Shown here: piece by piece, positions 22,062 through 29,469 of the stretch
How the letters are laid out: every line of letters starts with the position of its first letter
Numbering within the stretch: the first letter of the stretch is position 1
Position numbers and translations under genes: made by a program
The notes under the pieces: generated by a model
Database searches by the model: none
Told to the model about the DNA's origin: nothing
Seen by the model: only the letters and a program-made list of their open reading frames with translations
Source: Amycolatopsis eburnea
Lineage (GTDB): Bacteria; Actinomycetota; Actinomycetes; Mycobacteriales; Pseudonocardiaceae
Direction of reading: 5' to 3'
Length of the DNA: 64,000 nucleotides
Assembly (NCBI RefSeq): GCF_003937945.1
Contig: NZ_RSEC01000062.1
Span: 186,001-250,000, forward strand

Positions 22062-22167
22062 GTTGCGATCTTTGCGCAAAGGCGTTTCCCTGGCGGGGAC
22101 CGCAGTACGCTGGAATCGCACGGGCCGCAAGCAGTTATGTCGGGGGCCCCGGAGCACAGGAGCACCT

Positions 22168-22548
22168 ATGTCCGCCAAAGACGGCGGCTACTTCAGCCGG
22201 CTGGTACGCAAGCTGACCAGCGACGTCGAGGATCTCGACGCAGACGAAATGTCGATGAGGTCGGGCGCCGAAGGGGCGCAGCGGGCCTGTGACTGCCGTT
22301 CCGGTGAAGAGGTCACCGTGATGGGGAGACTGCGCAGCGTGGAGCTCTGCCCGACGAACGAGGCCGCCACCCTGGAGGCCGAGCTGTTCGACGGAACACA
22401 GGGCGTGACGCTAATCTGGCTCGGCCGCCGCCGGATCCCGGGCATCGAGCCTGGCCGGACGATCAAGGTGCGCGGCCGGATGGCCGAGCGTGACGGCCAG
22501 AAGGTGCTGTACAACCCCTATTACGAGCTCCAGAGCCCAGTGAGTTGA
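22168..22548 (+). CDS. OB-fold nucleic-acid-binding domain protein
   Basis: This 126-aa protein is the counterpart of Rv2694c. After a short helical N-terminus (SRLVRKLTSDVEDLDADEMS) it carries an OB-fold of RecG/tRNA-anticodon type: GEEVTVMGRLRSVEL, TLEAELFDGTQGVTLIWLGRRR, GRTIKVRGRMAERDG. This suggests single-stranded nucleic-acid binding, which is unproven. ATG at 22168 is preceded by AGGAG. A TACGCT hexamer ~60 bp upstream may be its promoter. It diverges from the hydrolase gene and is followed after nine bases by the DUF3159 gene, probably co-transcribed. Confidence 0.85.
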   Translation: MSAKDGGYFSRLVRKLTSDVEDLDADEMSMRSGAEGAQRACDCRSGEEVTVMGRLRSVELCPTNEAATLEAELFDGTQGVTLIWLGRRRIPGIEPGRTIKVRGRMAERDGQKVLYNPYYELQSPVS

Positions 22549-22557
22549 TCACCCATC

Positions 22558-23271
22558 GTGACTGAACCCGCCCCGAGCGAGAAGACCGACGACGAGCCGC
22601 AGCCGACCTTGCTCGAGCAGATGGGCGGCGTGTCCGGCCTGATCTACTCGTCGCTGCCGGTGATCGTCTTCGTGCTGGCCAACTCGTTCTTCGGGCTGAC
22701 CGCGGCCATCTGGACCTCGATCGGCAGCGCGGTGGCCATCACCGTGCTGCGGCTGGTCCGCAAGGAGCCGCTGCAGCCGGCGATCTCCGGGTTCTTCGGC
22801 GTCGCGATCGCGGCGTTCATCGCCTACCGGACGGGGTCCGCGAAGGGCTTCTTCCTGTTCGGGATCTACGCGAGCCTGATCTACTGCGGCGTCTTCGTGC
22901 TGTCGGTGGTGGTCCGCTGGCCGATCGCGGGCGTCGTCTGGAACATGCTCAACGGCAGCGGCCACGCCTGGCGCAAGGACAAGCCGTCCCGCTACGGCTA
23001 CGACATCGCCACGCTGGCGATGGCCCTGATCTTCGCCGCCCGGTTCGTGGTCCAGCGCTGGCTGTACCAGGAGGACTACACGGGCTGGCTGGCCTTCGCG
23101 AAGATCGCGATGGGGTACCCGCTGTACGCGCTGGGCCTGCTGGTGGTCGTGTGGGCGGTGCGGCGGTCGGACAAGCGCCTGAAGGCGCTGGCGGAGACCG
23201 AGCCGAAGCCGGAGACGGACGCGGAGGTCGAAGCCCGGCTGCGCGAGAAGTACGCGGCTCCCGAAGCCTGA
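22558..23271 (+). CDS. DUF3159 integral membrane protein
   Basis: This 237-aa polytopic protein has five to six transmembrane helices: GLIYSSLPVIVFVLANSFFG, AIWTSIGSAVAITVLRLV, ISGFFGVAIAAFIAY, FFLFGIYASLIYCGVFVLSV and a later pair. It has a charged C-terminal tail ending LREKYAAPEA. Family DUF3159, position of Rv2693c. The GTG at 22558 lies nine bases after the OB-fold stop, so the two form an operon. Proposed links to potassium uptake because of the neighbouring trkA genes are conjecture; those genes are on the other strand. Confidence 0.88.
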   Translation: MTEPAPSEKTDDEPQPTLLEQMGGVSGLIYSSLPVIVFVLANSFFGLTAAIWTSIGSAVAITVLRLVRKEPLQPAISGFFGVAIAAFIAYRTGSAKGFFLFGIYASLIYCGVFVLSVVVRWPIAGVVWNMLNGSGHAWRKDKPSRYGYDIATLAMALIFAARFVVQRWLYQEDYTGWLAFAKIAMGYPLYALGLLVVVWAVRRSDKRLKALAETEPKPETDAEVEARLREKYAAPEA

Positions 23272-23282
23272 TCGAGCCACGC

Positions 23283-23317
23283 AGAAGGCCCCCGGCGCGC
23301 ACGCCAGGGGCCTTCTT
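23283..23317. terminator. Terminator between DUF3159 gene and trkA pair
   Basis: The hairpin has a 10-bp outer stem (AGAAGGCCCC / GGGGCCTTCT) continued by GGC/GCC, ending in TTCTT. It lies between convergent genes 11 bp after the DUF3159 stop and 8 bp before the trkA stop, and so serves both directions. Confidence 0.75.
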
Positions 23318-23324
23318 CACGTCC

Positions 23325-23981
23325 TCAGTACCCGAGCGCCGTCCGGATCTCCGGCTCCACGTCCGAGGTCGCCACGAACAGCAGCTCGTCGCCCGGCTCC
23401 AGCGGGTCCTCCGGCTGCGGCACGATCACCCGGTCGCCGCGCAGGATCGTCACCAGCGCCGCGTCGCGCGGCAGCGACAGCTCGCTCACCGGCTTCCCCG
23501 CCAGCGGCGTCTCGGCCGGCAGGGTCAGCTCGACGAGGTTCGCGTTGCTCTGCCGGAACGTCATCAGCCGCACCAGGTCGCCGACGCTGACCGCCTCCTC
23601 GACCATCGCCGCCAGCATCCGGGGCGTCGAGACCGCCACGTCGACGCCCCAGGCGTCGGTGAACAGCCACTCGTTGGCCGGGTTGTTCACCCGGGCCACC
23701 ACGCGCCGCACCGCGAACTCCGTCTTCGCCAGCAGCGAGACCACCAGGTTGGCCTTGTCGTCGCCGGTCGCGGCGATGACGACGTCGCACTGCTCGATCC
23801 CGGACTCCTCCAGGATCGACACCTCGCAGGCGTCGCCGAGCACCCAGTCGGCCTGCTCGACCGCGTGCGGCTCGAACTGATCCGCTTCGCGCTCGATGAG
23901 CATCACCTGGTGCCTGCCGTCGATCAGCTCGGCGGCGATGGAGCGGCCGACCGCGCCCGCGCCCGCAATCGCGACCCTCAT
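23325..23981 (-). CDS. TrkA-type potassium uptake regulatory protein (CeoC-like)
   Basis: This 218-aa protein has an N-terminal RCK Rossmann domain binding NAD(H) or nucleotide (IAGAGAVGRSIA at 5-16, acidic end LIEREADQF) and a C-terminal RCK_C domain (PLAGKPVSELSLP, LEPGDELLFVAT). Such cytoplasmic subunits gate Trk/Ktr potassium channels or sense redox state. The ATG overlaps the stop of the upstream trkA by four bases, so both are translated together, as with Rv2691-Rv2692 (CeoB/CeoC). No TrkH/KtrB channel gene is in the window. Confidence 0.9.
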   Translation of the reverse strand: MRVAIAGAGAVGRSIAAELIDGRHQVMLIEREADQFEPHAVEQADWVLGDACEVSILEESGIEQCDVVIAATGDDKANLVVSLLAKTEFAVRRVVARVNNPANEWLFTDAWGVDVAVSTPRMLAAMVEEAVSVGDLVRLMTFRQSNANLVELTLPAETPLAGKPVSELSLPRDAALVTILRGDRVIVPQPEDPLEPGDELLFVATSDVEPEIRTALGY

Positions 23982-24643
23982 GCCTCGTCCTCCGGTTCGC
24001 GGTGCGCCACGCTGGTCACGTCGCTGACGGTGCCGGACCGCGCGGCCACCCACACGTCGTCGCCGTCCTGGACCACGGTCTTGTTGTCCGGCAGCACGGG
24101 CGTGCCGAAGCGCATGATGAACGCCACGCGCGCGCCGGTCGCCTCCTGCAGGGACCGGACGGAGTGCCCGACCCAGCCCTCGTGCAGCGGCAGCTGCAGC
24201 AGCGCGACGTTGCCCGACGGGTCCCGCCACGCCGACGCCACGCCGTCCGGCAGCAGCGTCCGCAGGAACCGGTCGGTGGTCCACGGCACGGTCGCCACGG
24301 TCGGGATGCCCAGCCGCTCGTACACCGCCGCGCGCTTGTGGTCGTAGATCCGCGCGACGACGTGCTCGATGCCGAAGTTCTCGCGCGCGACCCGCGCCGA
24401 AATGATGTTCGAGTTGTCGCCGCTGGACACCGCCGCGAACGCGCCGGCCCGCTCGATGCCCGCCTCGACGAGCACCTTGCGGTCGAAGCCGACGCCGACG
24501 ACCTGCTGGCCGTGGAAGTCGCTGCCGAGCCGGCGGAACGCCTGCTGGTTCTTGTCGATGACGGCCACCTCGTGGCCGAGCCGCTCCAGCGCAGCGGCCA
24601 GGGACGCGCCGACCCGGCCGCATCCCATGATCACCACGTGCAC
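23978..24643 (-). CDS. TrkA-type potassium uptake regulatory protein (CeoB-like)
   Basis: First gene of the TrkA pair, 221 aa. The Rossmann motif GCGRVGASLAAALERLG is at 7-23, followed by AVIDKNQQAFRRLGSDF. A C-terminal RCK_C half has GWVGHSVRSLQEATGARVAF and VLPDNKTVVQDGDDVWVAA. The two proteins probably form a heteromer around a potassium channel encoded elsewhere. It is divergent from the APC permease gene with a 92-bp gap that must contain both promoters. Confidence 0.9.
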   Translation of the reverse strand: MHVVIMGCGRVGASLAAALERLGHEVAVIDKNQQAFRRLGSDFHGQQVVGVGFDRKVLVEAGIERAGAFAAVSSGDNSNIISARVARENFGIEHVVARIYDHKRAAVYERLGIPTVATVPWTTDRFLRTLLPDGVASAWRDPSGNVALLQLPLHEGWVGHSVRSLQEATGARVAFIMRFGTPVLPDNKTVVQDGDDVWVAARSGTVSDVTSVAHREPEDEA

Positions 24644-24723
24644 GCCCTGCCTCCTCTTCGGCGGTTACCCGTCCGTTCCTACCCCGACATGCCAGCGCCG
24701 AACCTACCGTGTGCTCCGCCGGT

Positions 24724-24729
24724 TAGGCT
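24724..24729 (+). promoter_or_regulatory. -10 hexamer TAGGCT before the APC permease gene
   Basis: TAGGCT fits TANNNT and ends six bases before GTG 24736, which favours that GTG over the one at 24733 and predicts a leaderless transcript. There is no Shine-Dalgarno sequence before either codon. Confidence 0.4.
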
Positions 24730-24735
24730 TTCGTG

Positions 24736-26769
24736 GTGTCGAAGTTCCCGACCGTGCTGAAACGCCTGGTCCTCGGACGTCCGTTCCGCAGTGACAGGCT
24801 CTCTCACACGCTCCTGCCCAAGCGCATCGCGCTGCCGATCTTCGCGTCCGACGCGCTCTCGAGCGTGGCGTACGCACCCGAAGAGATCTTCCTGACACTG
24901 AGCGTGGCGGGTCTCTCGGCGTACGCGCTGGCGCCGTGGATCGGCGTCATGGTCGCCCTGGTCATGCTGGTCGTCGTCGCGTCCTACCGGCAGAACGTCC
25001 ACGCCTACCCGAGCGGCGGTGGCGACTATGAGGTCGCCAACACCAACCTGGGCGGCAAGTTCGGGCTGACCGTGGCCAGCGCGCTGCTCGTCGACTACGT
25101 GCTGACCGTCGCCGTGTCCACTTCGTCCGGTGTGGCCAACATCGGGTCGGCCGTCCCGTGGGTGGCCCAGCACAAGGTGCTCGCCTCGATCGTCATCGTC
25201 GTCGTGCTGACGTCGCTGAACCTGCGCGGCATCCGCGAGTCGGGGAAGGCCTTCGCGATCCCGACATACGGCTTCATCCTGGGCATTCTGGCCATGGTGG
25301 TGTGGGGCCTGCTGCAGGCGGCCACCGGCACCGAGATGAAGGCCGAGAGCGCCGGGTTCACGCTGAACGCCGAAGGCACCTTCGCCGGCGTCGCGTACGC
25401 GTTCCTGGTGCTGCGGGCGTTCTCCTCCGGCGCGGCGGCGCTGACCGGGGTCGAGGCGATCAGCAACGGCGTCCCGGCGTTCCGGAAGCCGAAGTCGAAG
25501 AACGCGGCGACCACGCTGCTGATGATGGGCGTGCTGGCGGTCACCATGCTGGTCGGCATCATCACGCTCGCCACGATCACCGACGTCAAGTTCGCCGAAG
25601 ACCCCGCGGAGCAGCTCGCGGGCGCGCCGGCGGGCTACGAGCAGAAGACGATCGTCGCGCAGATCGCGCACGCGGTGTTCGCCGACTTCCCGCCGGCGTT
25701 CTACTACATCTCCTTCTCCACCGGCATCATCCTGCTGCTGGCCGCGAACACCGCGTTCAACGGCTTCCCGGTGCTGGGCTCGATCCTGGCGCAGGACCGC
25801 TACCTGCCGCGGCAGCTGCACACCCGCGGCGACCGGCTGGCGTTCTCCAACGGGATCCTGTTCCTGGCGGCGTTCGCGCTGGTGCTGATCATCGCCTTCG
25901 ACGCCGAGGTCACCCGGCTCATCCAGCTCTACATCGTGGGCGTGTTCGTGTCGTTCACGGTGAGCCAGGCCGGCATGATCCGGCACTGGAACCGGTTGCT
26001 GGCCAAGGAAACCGACCCGGGCGTGCGGCGGCGGATGCGGCGCTCGCAGACGGTGAACGCGATCGGCCTGACCATGACCGCGACCGTGCTGGTGATCGTG
26101 CTGATCACGAAGTTCCTGCTCGGCGCGTGGATCGCGATCGCCGCCATGGTGGCGATCTACGTGCTGATGACGGCGATCCGGCGGCACTACGACCGCGTCG
26201 CCGACGAGCTGAAGGACCTCGGCGACACCCCGACCGTGCTGCCGTCGCGCAACCACGCGATCGTCCTGGTGTCCAAACTGCACCGCCCGACGCTGCGCGC
26301 GCTGGCCTACGCCAAGGCGATGCGCCCGGACGTCCTCGAGGCCGTGACGGTCAATGTGGACGACGCGGACACGCGACGGCTCACCGCCGAGTGGGACGCG
26401 CACAACTTCAAGGTGCCGCTGAAGGTCGTCGAGTCGCCCTACCGCGAGATCACGAAGCCGGTGCTCGACTACGTGAAGCGCGTGCGCGGCGACAACCCGC
26501 GCAACGTGGTGACCGTGTTCATCCCGGAGTACGTGGTCGGGCACTGGTGGGAGCAGGTGCTGCACAACCAGAGCGCGCTGCGGCTCAAGGGGCGCCTGCT
26601 GTTCCAGTCCGGCGTGATCGTGGCGAGCGTGCCGTGGCAGCTGGAGTCCTCGGCCAAGGCGGCCGCGCGCGTCCGGAACGAACGGCCCGCGGCCGGCGAC
26701 GTCCGGCGCGGGTTCTCGCCCAACGGCAAGCAGGCGGCCGCGCCGAAGCCCAAGGAGCCCGCCGAATGA
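24736..26769 (+). CDS. APC-superfamily amino-acid/polyamine or K+ permease (Rv2690c-like)
   Basis: This ~677-aa membrane protein has an APC (LeuT-fold) core of about 12 transmembrane helices from residue ~40 to ~480. It begins PIFASDALSSVAYAPEEIFLT, a sequence typical of a subfamily often annotated as amino-acid permease but related to KimA-type potassium transporters. A long hydrophilic C-terminal domain (~180 residues, starting VLPSRNHAIVLVSKLHRPTLRAL) resembles a nucleotide/USP-like regulatory domain. Given the adjacent TrkA pair, potassium transport is plausible but unproven. Start: GTG at 24736 from the -10 spacing; GTG 24733 is one codon longer. The stop overlaps the ATG of the methyltransferase gene. 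Confidence 0.88.
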   Translation: MSKFPTVLKRLVLGRPFRSDRLSHTLLPKRIALPIFASDALSSVAYAPEEIFLTLSVAGLSAYALAPWIGVMVALVMLVVVASYRQNVHAYPSGGGDYEVANTNLGGKFGLTVASALLVDYVLTVAVSTSSGVANIGSAVPWVAQHKVLASIVIVVVLTSLNLRGIRESGKAFAIPTYGFILGILAMVVWGLLQAATGTEMKAESAGFTLNAEGTFAGVAYAFLVLRAFSSGAAALTGVEAISNGVPAFRKPKSKNAATTLLMMGVLAVTMLVGIITLATITDVKFAEDPAEQLAGAPAGYEQKTIVAQIAHAVFADFPPAFYYISFSTGIILLLAANTAFNGFPVLGSILAQDRYLPRQLHTRGDRLAFSNGILFLAAFALVLIIAFDAEVTRLIQLYIVGVFVSFTVSQAGMIRHWNRLLAKETDPGVRRRMRRSQTVNAIGLTMTATVLVIVLITKFLLGAWIAIAAMVAIYVLMTAIRRHYDRVADELKDLGDTPTVLPSRNHAIVLVSKLHRPTLRALAYAKAMRPDVLEAVTVNVDDADTRRLTAEWDAHNFKVPLKVVESPYREITKPVLDYVKRVRGDNPRNVVTVFIPEYVVGHWWEQVLHNQSALRLKGRLLFQSGVIVASVPWQLESSAKAAARVRNERPAAGDVRRGFSPNGKQAAAPKPKEPAE

Positions 26770-27953
26770 CGAGCTGGCTGGGCCGGGTCCTCGAGGTGGA
26801 GGTCGGGCCGGTCGCGCACGGCGGCCACTGCGTCGCGCGCGCCGACGGCCGGGTCGTGTTCGTCCGGCACGCGCTGCCGGGGGAGCGGGTCCGCGTCGAG
26901 GTCACCGAGGACAACGGCGGTTCGTTCTGCCGCGGCGACGCGGTGGAGGTGCTGTCGGCCGCCGAGGCGCGGGTCGAGCCGCCGTGCCCCCTCGCGGTGC
27001 CCGGCGGGTGCGGCGGGTGCGACTGGCAGCACGCGACGCCGCCGTACCAGCGCGAGCTGAAGGCCGCCGTGGTGGCCGAGCAGCTGCGGCGGCTGGCGGG
27101 GATCGAGCGCGACGTCGTCGTGGAGGCGCTGGAGGGCGGGCCGCTGGACTGGCGCAGCCGCGTCCGCCTGGTCGCCGGCCAGGACGGGCGCGCGGGCCTG
27201 CGCGCCCACCACAGCCACCGCGTGGTGCCCCTGGAGAAGTGCCCGATCGCGGTGCCGGGCGCGCTGGACGACGTCCTCGCGCGCCGCTGGCGCCCGGGCA
27301 CCGAGCTGGAGGTGACCAGCGACGGCGACGGCACGCGGCACGTGCGCGAGCTGTCGACGGTCCGCGGCAAGGTCCGCGCCCGCCAGCTGTCGGGCGGCGT
27401 CGCGGTCCAGCACGCGGCGGGCCGCGACTGGCGCCTCGACGCCCACGGCTTCTGGCAGGTCCACCCGGCGGCGGCGCCCACCTTGGCGGCGGTCGTCGCG
27501 GACTGGGCGGAAGCCCCGGCGGGCGGCTCGGCGTGGGACCTGTACGCGGGGGTCGGGCTGTTCGCGTCGGTGCTGGCTTCGCAGGTCGGCGCGTCGGGCC
27601 GCGTCCTGGCGGTCGAGTCCGGGCGGCGCGCGGTGTCCGACGGCGAGCGGAACCTGGCGGATCTCCCGCAGGTGTCGTGGCAGGCGGGCCGTGTCGAGCA
27701 CGTGCTGGAGGCGGCCGAGAAGCCGGTCGACGTCGTGGTCCTGGACCCGCCCCGCAAGGGCGCGGGCAAGGCGGTCGTGGAGTCGATCGTGGCGGGTTCC
27801 CCGGACCGGATCGTGTACGTGGCCTGCGACCCGGCGGCCCTGGCCCGCGACCTGGCGACGTTCGCCTCGCACGGGTACTCGCTGACCGATCTGCGGGCGT
27901 TCGACGCCTTCCCGATGACGCACCACGTGGAGTGCGTGGCGCTGCTGTCCTGA
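26766..27953 (+). CDS. TrmA/RumA-type class I SAM-dependent RNA (uracil-C5) methyltransferase
   Basis: This 395-aa protein methylates uracil C5 in rRNA or tRNA (Rv2689c family). It has an N-terminal TRAM RNA-binding domain (residues 1-60, VAHGGHCVARADGRVVF). A four-cysteine cluster that usually binds [4Fe-4S] is formed by C74, C82, C85 and C159. The Rossmann methyltransferase domain carries LYAGVGLFA near 259. D327 is in LDPPRKGAG and catalytic C354 in VACDPAALARDL. All key residues are present. It is coupled to the permease by ATGA. Target position (23S rRNA or tRNA) cannot be told from sequence. Confidence 0.92.
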   Translation: MTSWLGRVLEVEVGPVAHGGHCVARADGRVVFVRHALPGERVRVEVTEDNGGSFCRGDAVEVLSAAEARVEPPCPLAVPGGCGGCDWQHATPPYQRELKAAVVAEQLRRLAGIERDVVVEALEGGPLDWRSRVRLVAGQDGRAGLRAHHSHRVVPLEKCPIAVPGALDDVLARRWRPGTELEVTSDGDGTRHVRELSTVRGKVRARQLSGGVAVQHAAGRDWRLDAHGFWQVHPAAAPTLAAVVADWAEAPAGGSAWDLYAGVGLFASVLASQVGASGRVLAVESGRRAVSDGERNLADLPQVSWQAGRVEHVLEAAEKPVDVVVLDPPRKGAGKAVVESIVAGSPDRIVYVACDPAALARDLATFASHGYSLTDLRAFDAFPMTHHVECVALLS

Positions 27954-27959
27954 GTTTTT

Positions 27960-27981
27960 TGTCGGTGGTGGCGGTCACACT
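27960..27981 (+). promoter_or_regulatory. RecA-NDp/PafBC-like promoter before the TIGR03086 gene
   Basis: TTGTCGGTG ends at 27967 and is followed by eight bases and CACACT (27976-27981), one base off the tTGTCRgtg-N8-TAnnnT consensus. The hexamer ends six bases before the ATG at 27988, so the transcript would be leaderless. A six-T run (27955-27960) forms the left edge of the motif. Confidence 0.45.
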
Positions 27982-27987
27982 GTCGGC

Positions 27988-28545
27988 ATGACTCCACTCG
28001 AGGACTTCGACACGGCGGCTTCGACGGTGACCGGCCTGGTATCGGCGGTCACCGACTGGCGCGCGCCCACGGCGTGCGCGGACTGGGACGTGCGCGCGGT
28101 GGTGAACCACCTGGCCCACGGGAACGCGAAGGTGGCGTTCTGGGCGGGAGCGGGCCCGCCCGCGCCGGACGGTGACTATTTGGGAGCGTCGCCGGTCGAA
28201 TCGTTCGCGGCGTCGGTCTTGCGCGCGCGTTCGGTGCTGACTTCACCGGGGCTGCTGACGCGGAAGGTGACGACTCCGCTGGGCGAGGTGCCGGGGGTGT
28301 TCCTGGTGCACATGCGCGTGAACGAGTACGTGGTCCACGGCTGGGACATCGCGGACGCGACCGGCGCTTCGACGGACCTGCTGCCGGATCTGGCGGCGGG
28401 GGCGCTGGAGCAGTGGCGATCCCGGTTCGGTTCGGCACCGCGGCAGGCGGGCGGGCCGTTCGGGCCGGAGGTGGCAGCACCGGAGGGCGCGACGGCGGCG
28501 GACCGGCTGGCGGCGTTCTTGGGGAGGAGGTCGGTGCGGAACTGA
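27988..28545 (+). CDS. TIGR03086/mycothiol-dependent maleylpyruvate isomerase-like (DinB-fold) protein
   Basis: This 185-aa protein has the DinB/MDMPI helical-bundle pattern: a start of the LEDFDTAASTVTGLVSAVTD type, PTACADWDVRAVVNHLAHGN with the first metal-binding His, and VNEYVVHGWDIADATG with the second His pair. Such proteins are often mycothiol-dependent thiol transferases or isomerases, and TIGR03086 members are numerous and uncharacterised in actinomycetes. The C-terminus is short (FLGRRSVRN). ATG at 27988 has no Shine-Dalgarno but has a damage-promoter-like motif at leaderless distance. Substrate unknown. Confidence 0.85.
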   Translation: MTPLEDFDTAASTVTGLVSAVTDWRAPTACADWDVRAVVNHLAHGNAKVAFWAGAGPPAPDGDYLGASPVESFAASVLRARSVLTSPGLLTRKVTTPLGEVPGVFLVHMRVNEYVVHGWDIADATGASTDLLPDLAAGALEQWRSRFGSAPRQAGGPFGPEVAAPEGATAADRLAAFLGRRSVRN

Positions 28546-28583
28546 GGGGTGCCTGGCGGCGGGGTGGGTTGCTGCGGCGGGGT

Positions 28584-28975
28584 GGTTTCGCGCGGCGGTT
28601 GGCGGGCTCGTAGCTGCGGCTCGTGCTGCCTGCCTGCGCGGGCGGCGTCCTCGCCTTGCTCGCGGCCGTCCGCCAGGCGGCCGGCGTGCGCTGCCGGCCG
28701 CCGCGCGGGCGAGCCGTGCGCTGCGGCGCCGAGCACCGCCGAGCGAGCCGTGCGCTGCGGGCCGGCGCGCGCGGCCGGGCTGATGTTCGCCGTCGAGTGC
28801 TGACGGCGTGGCGGGTGGTTTCGCGCGGCTGTCGGCGGGCTCGCAACCGCGGCTCGTGCTGCCTGCCCTGCGCGGGTGGCGTCCTCGCTGCGCCCGCGGC
28901 CGTCCGCAGGCGGCCGGTGCGCGGCGCCGAGCACCGCCGGGCGAGCCTTTCGCTGCGGCGCCGTGCACCGCTACG
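28584..28975. repeat. Degenerate GC-rich direct duplication, ~233-bp period
   Basis: In the 454-bp gene-free stretch 28546-28999, the sequence from 28584 (GGTTTCGCGCGGC) recurs from 28817 with the same order of blocks. These are GCGGGCTCG, then GCGGCTCGTGCTGCCTGCC, then GCGGCGTCCTCG or its variant, then GCGGCCGTCCGC, then GCGCCGAGCACCGCC and GCGAGCC. Small indels interrupt the match. The last two blocks are duplicated once more inside the first copy. Frames are open on both strands only because of the composition, and none resembles a protein family. Confidence 0.55.
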
Positions 28976-28999
28976 CGAGCCGGATGCTCCCGGCCCGTG

Positions 29000-29431
29000 T
29001 CAGCCTGCTCGCCGCACCGCGAAGGCCGCCGCCAGTCCGGCGGCCGTCATCGCCACCCCCGACGCCAGCAGCACCCACGCCCCGGCGCCCGGCACCACCC
29101 GCGCCGCCGGCTGGAAGCGGGCCACCCCGGGCAACGTCACCACCAGGTGGCGCAGCACCACGCCCGTCACCACCAGCCCCGGCAGGCACGCCATCGCCAG
29201 CGGCTCGTCCTGGCGCCGCGCGAACGTCAGGTACGCCAGCGTCCCCGCGACCAGGACCGCCGCCGCGCAGACGAGGCGCAGGCCCACGTCCAGTTCCGGG
29301 TCCGGGGTGCCCGGGGGCAGCGCGGCCGGGAACGACGCCGTGCGCAGGGTCAGGCCCGCGATCACCCCGAGCCCGGCGACCGCCACCAGCGCGGCTCGCG
29401 GCCCTCGCCACTGCGTCACGTCACGCAGCAT
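29000..29431 (-). CDS. Small integral membrane protein, unknown function
   Basis: This 143-aa protein has four predicted helices: AALVAVAGLGVIAGLTLR, LRLVCAAAVLVAGTLAYLTF, LPGLVVTGVVLRHLVVTL and AWVLLASGVAMTAAGLAAAF. Loops are short. I do not recognise the family. The ATG at 29431 is chosen because the first helix begins ten residues later and the frame upstream falls in the aldehyde dehydrogenase gene shadow. There is no clear Shine-Dalgarno site. It is 38 bp downstream of the aldehyde dehydrogenase in the same direction and may be co-transcribed. Confidence 0.65.
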   Translation of the reverse strand: MLRDVTQWRGPRAALVAVAGLGVIAGLTLRTASFPAALPPGTPDPELDVGLRLVCAAAVLVAGTLAYLTFARRQDEPLAMACLPGLVVTGVVLRHLVVTLPGVARFQPAARVVPGAGAWVLLASGVAMTAAGLAAAFAVRRAG

Positions 29432-29469
29432 AAAACGCTGGGCCGTTCGAATGATCCCGATCGGGTTAC

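Noticed and set aside
27954..27960. T-run after the methyltransferase as a terminator
   Set aside because: No stem precedes the TTTTTT; the run is better read as the left edge of the promoter of the next gene.
28546..28999. A protein gene in the GC-rich duplicated segment
   Set aside because: Frames are open on both strands, are disrupted relative to each other by indels between the two copies, and give Arg/Ala/Gly-rich translations.
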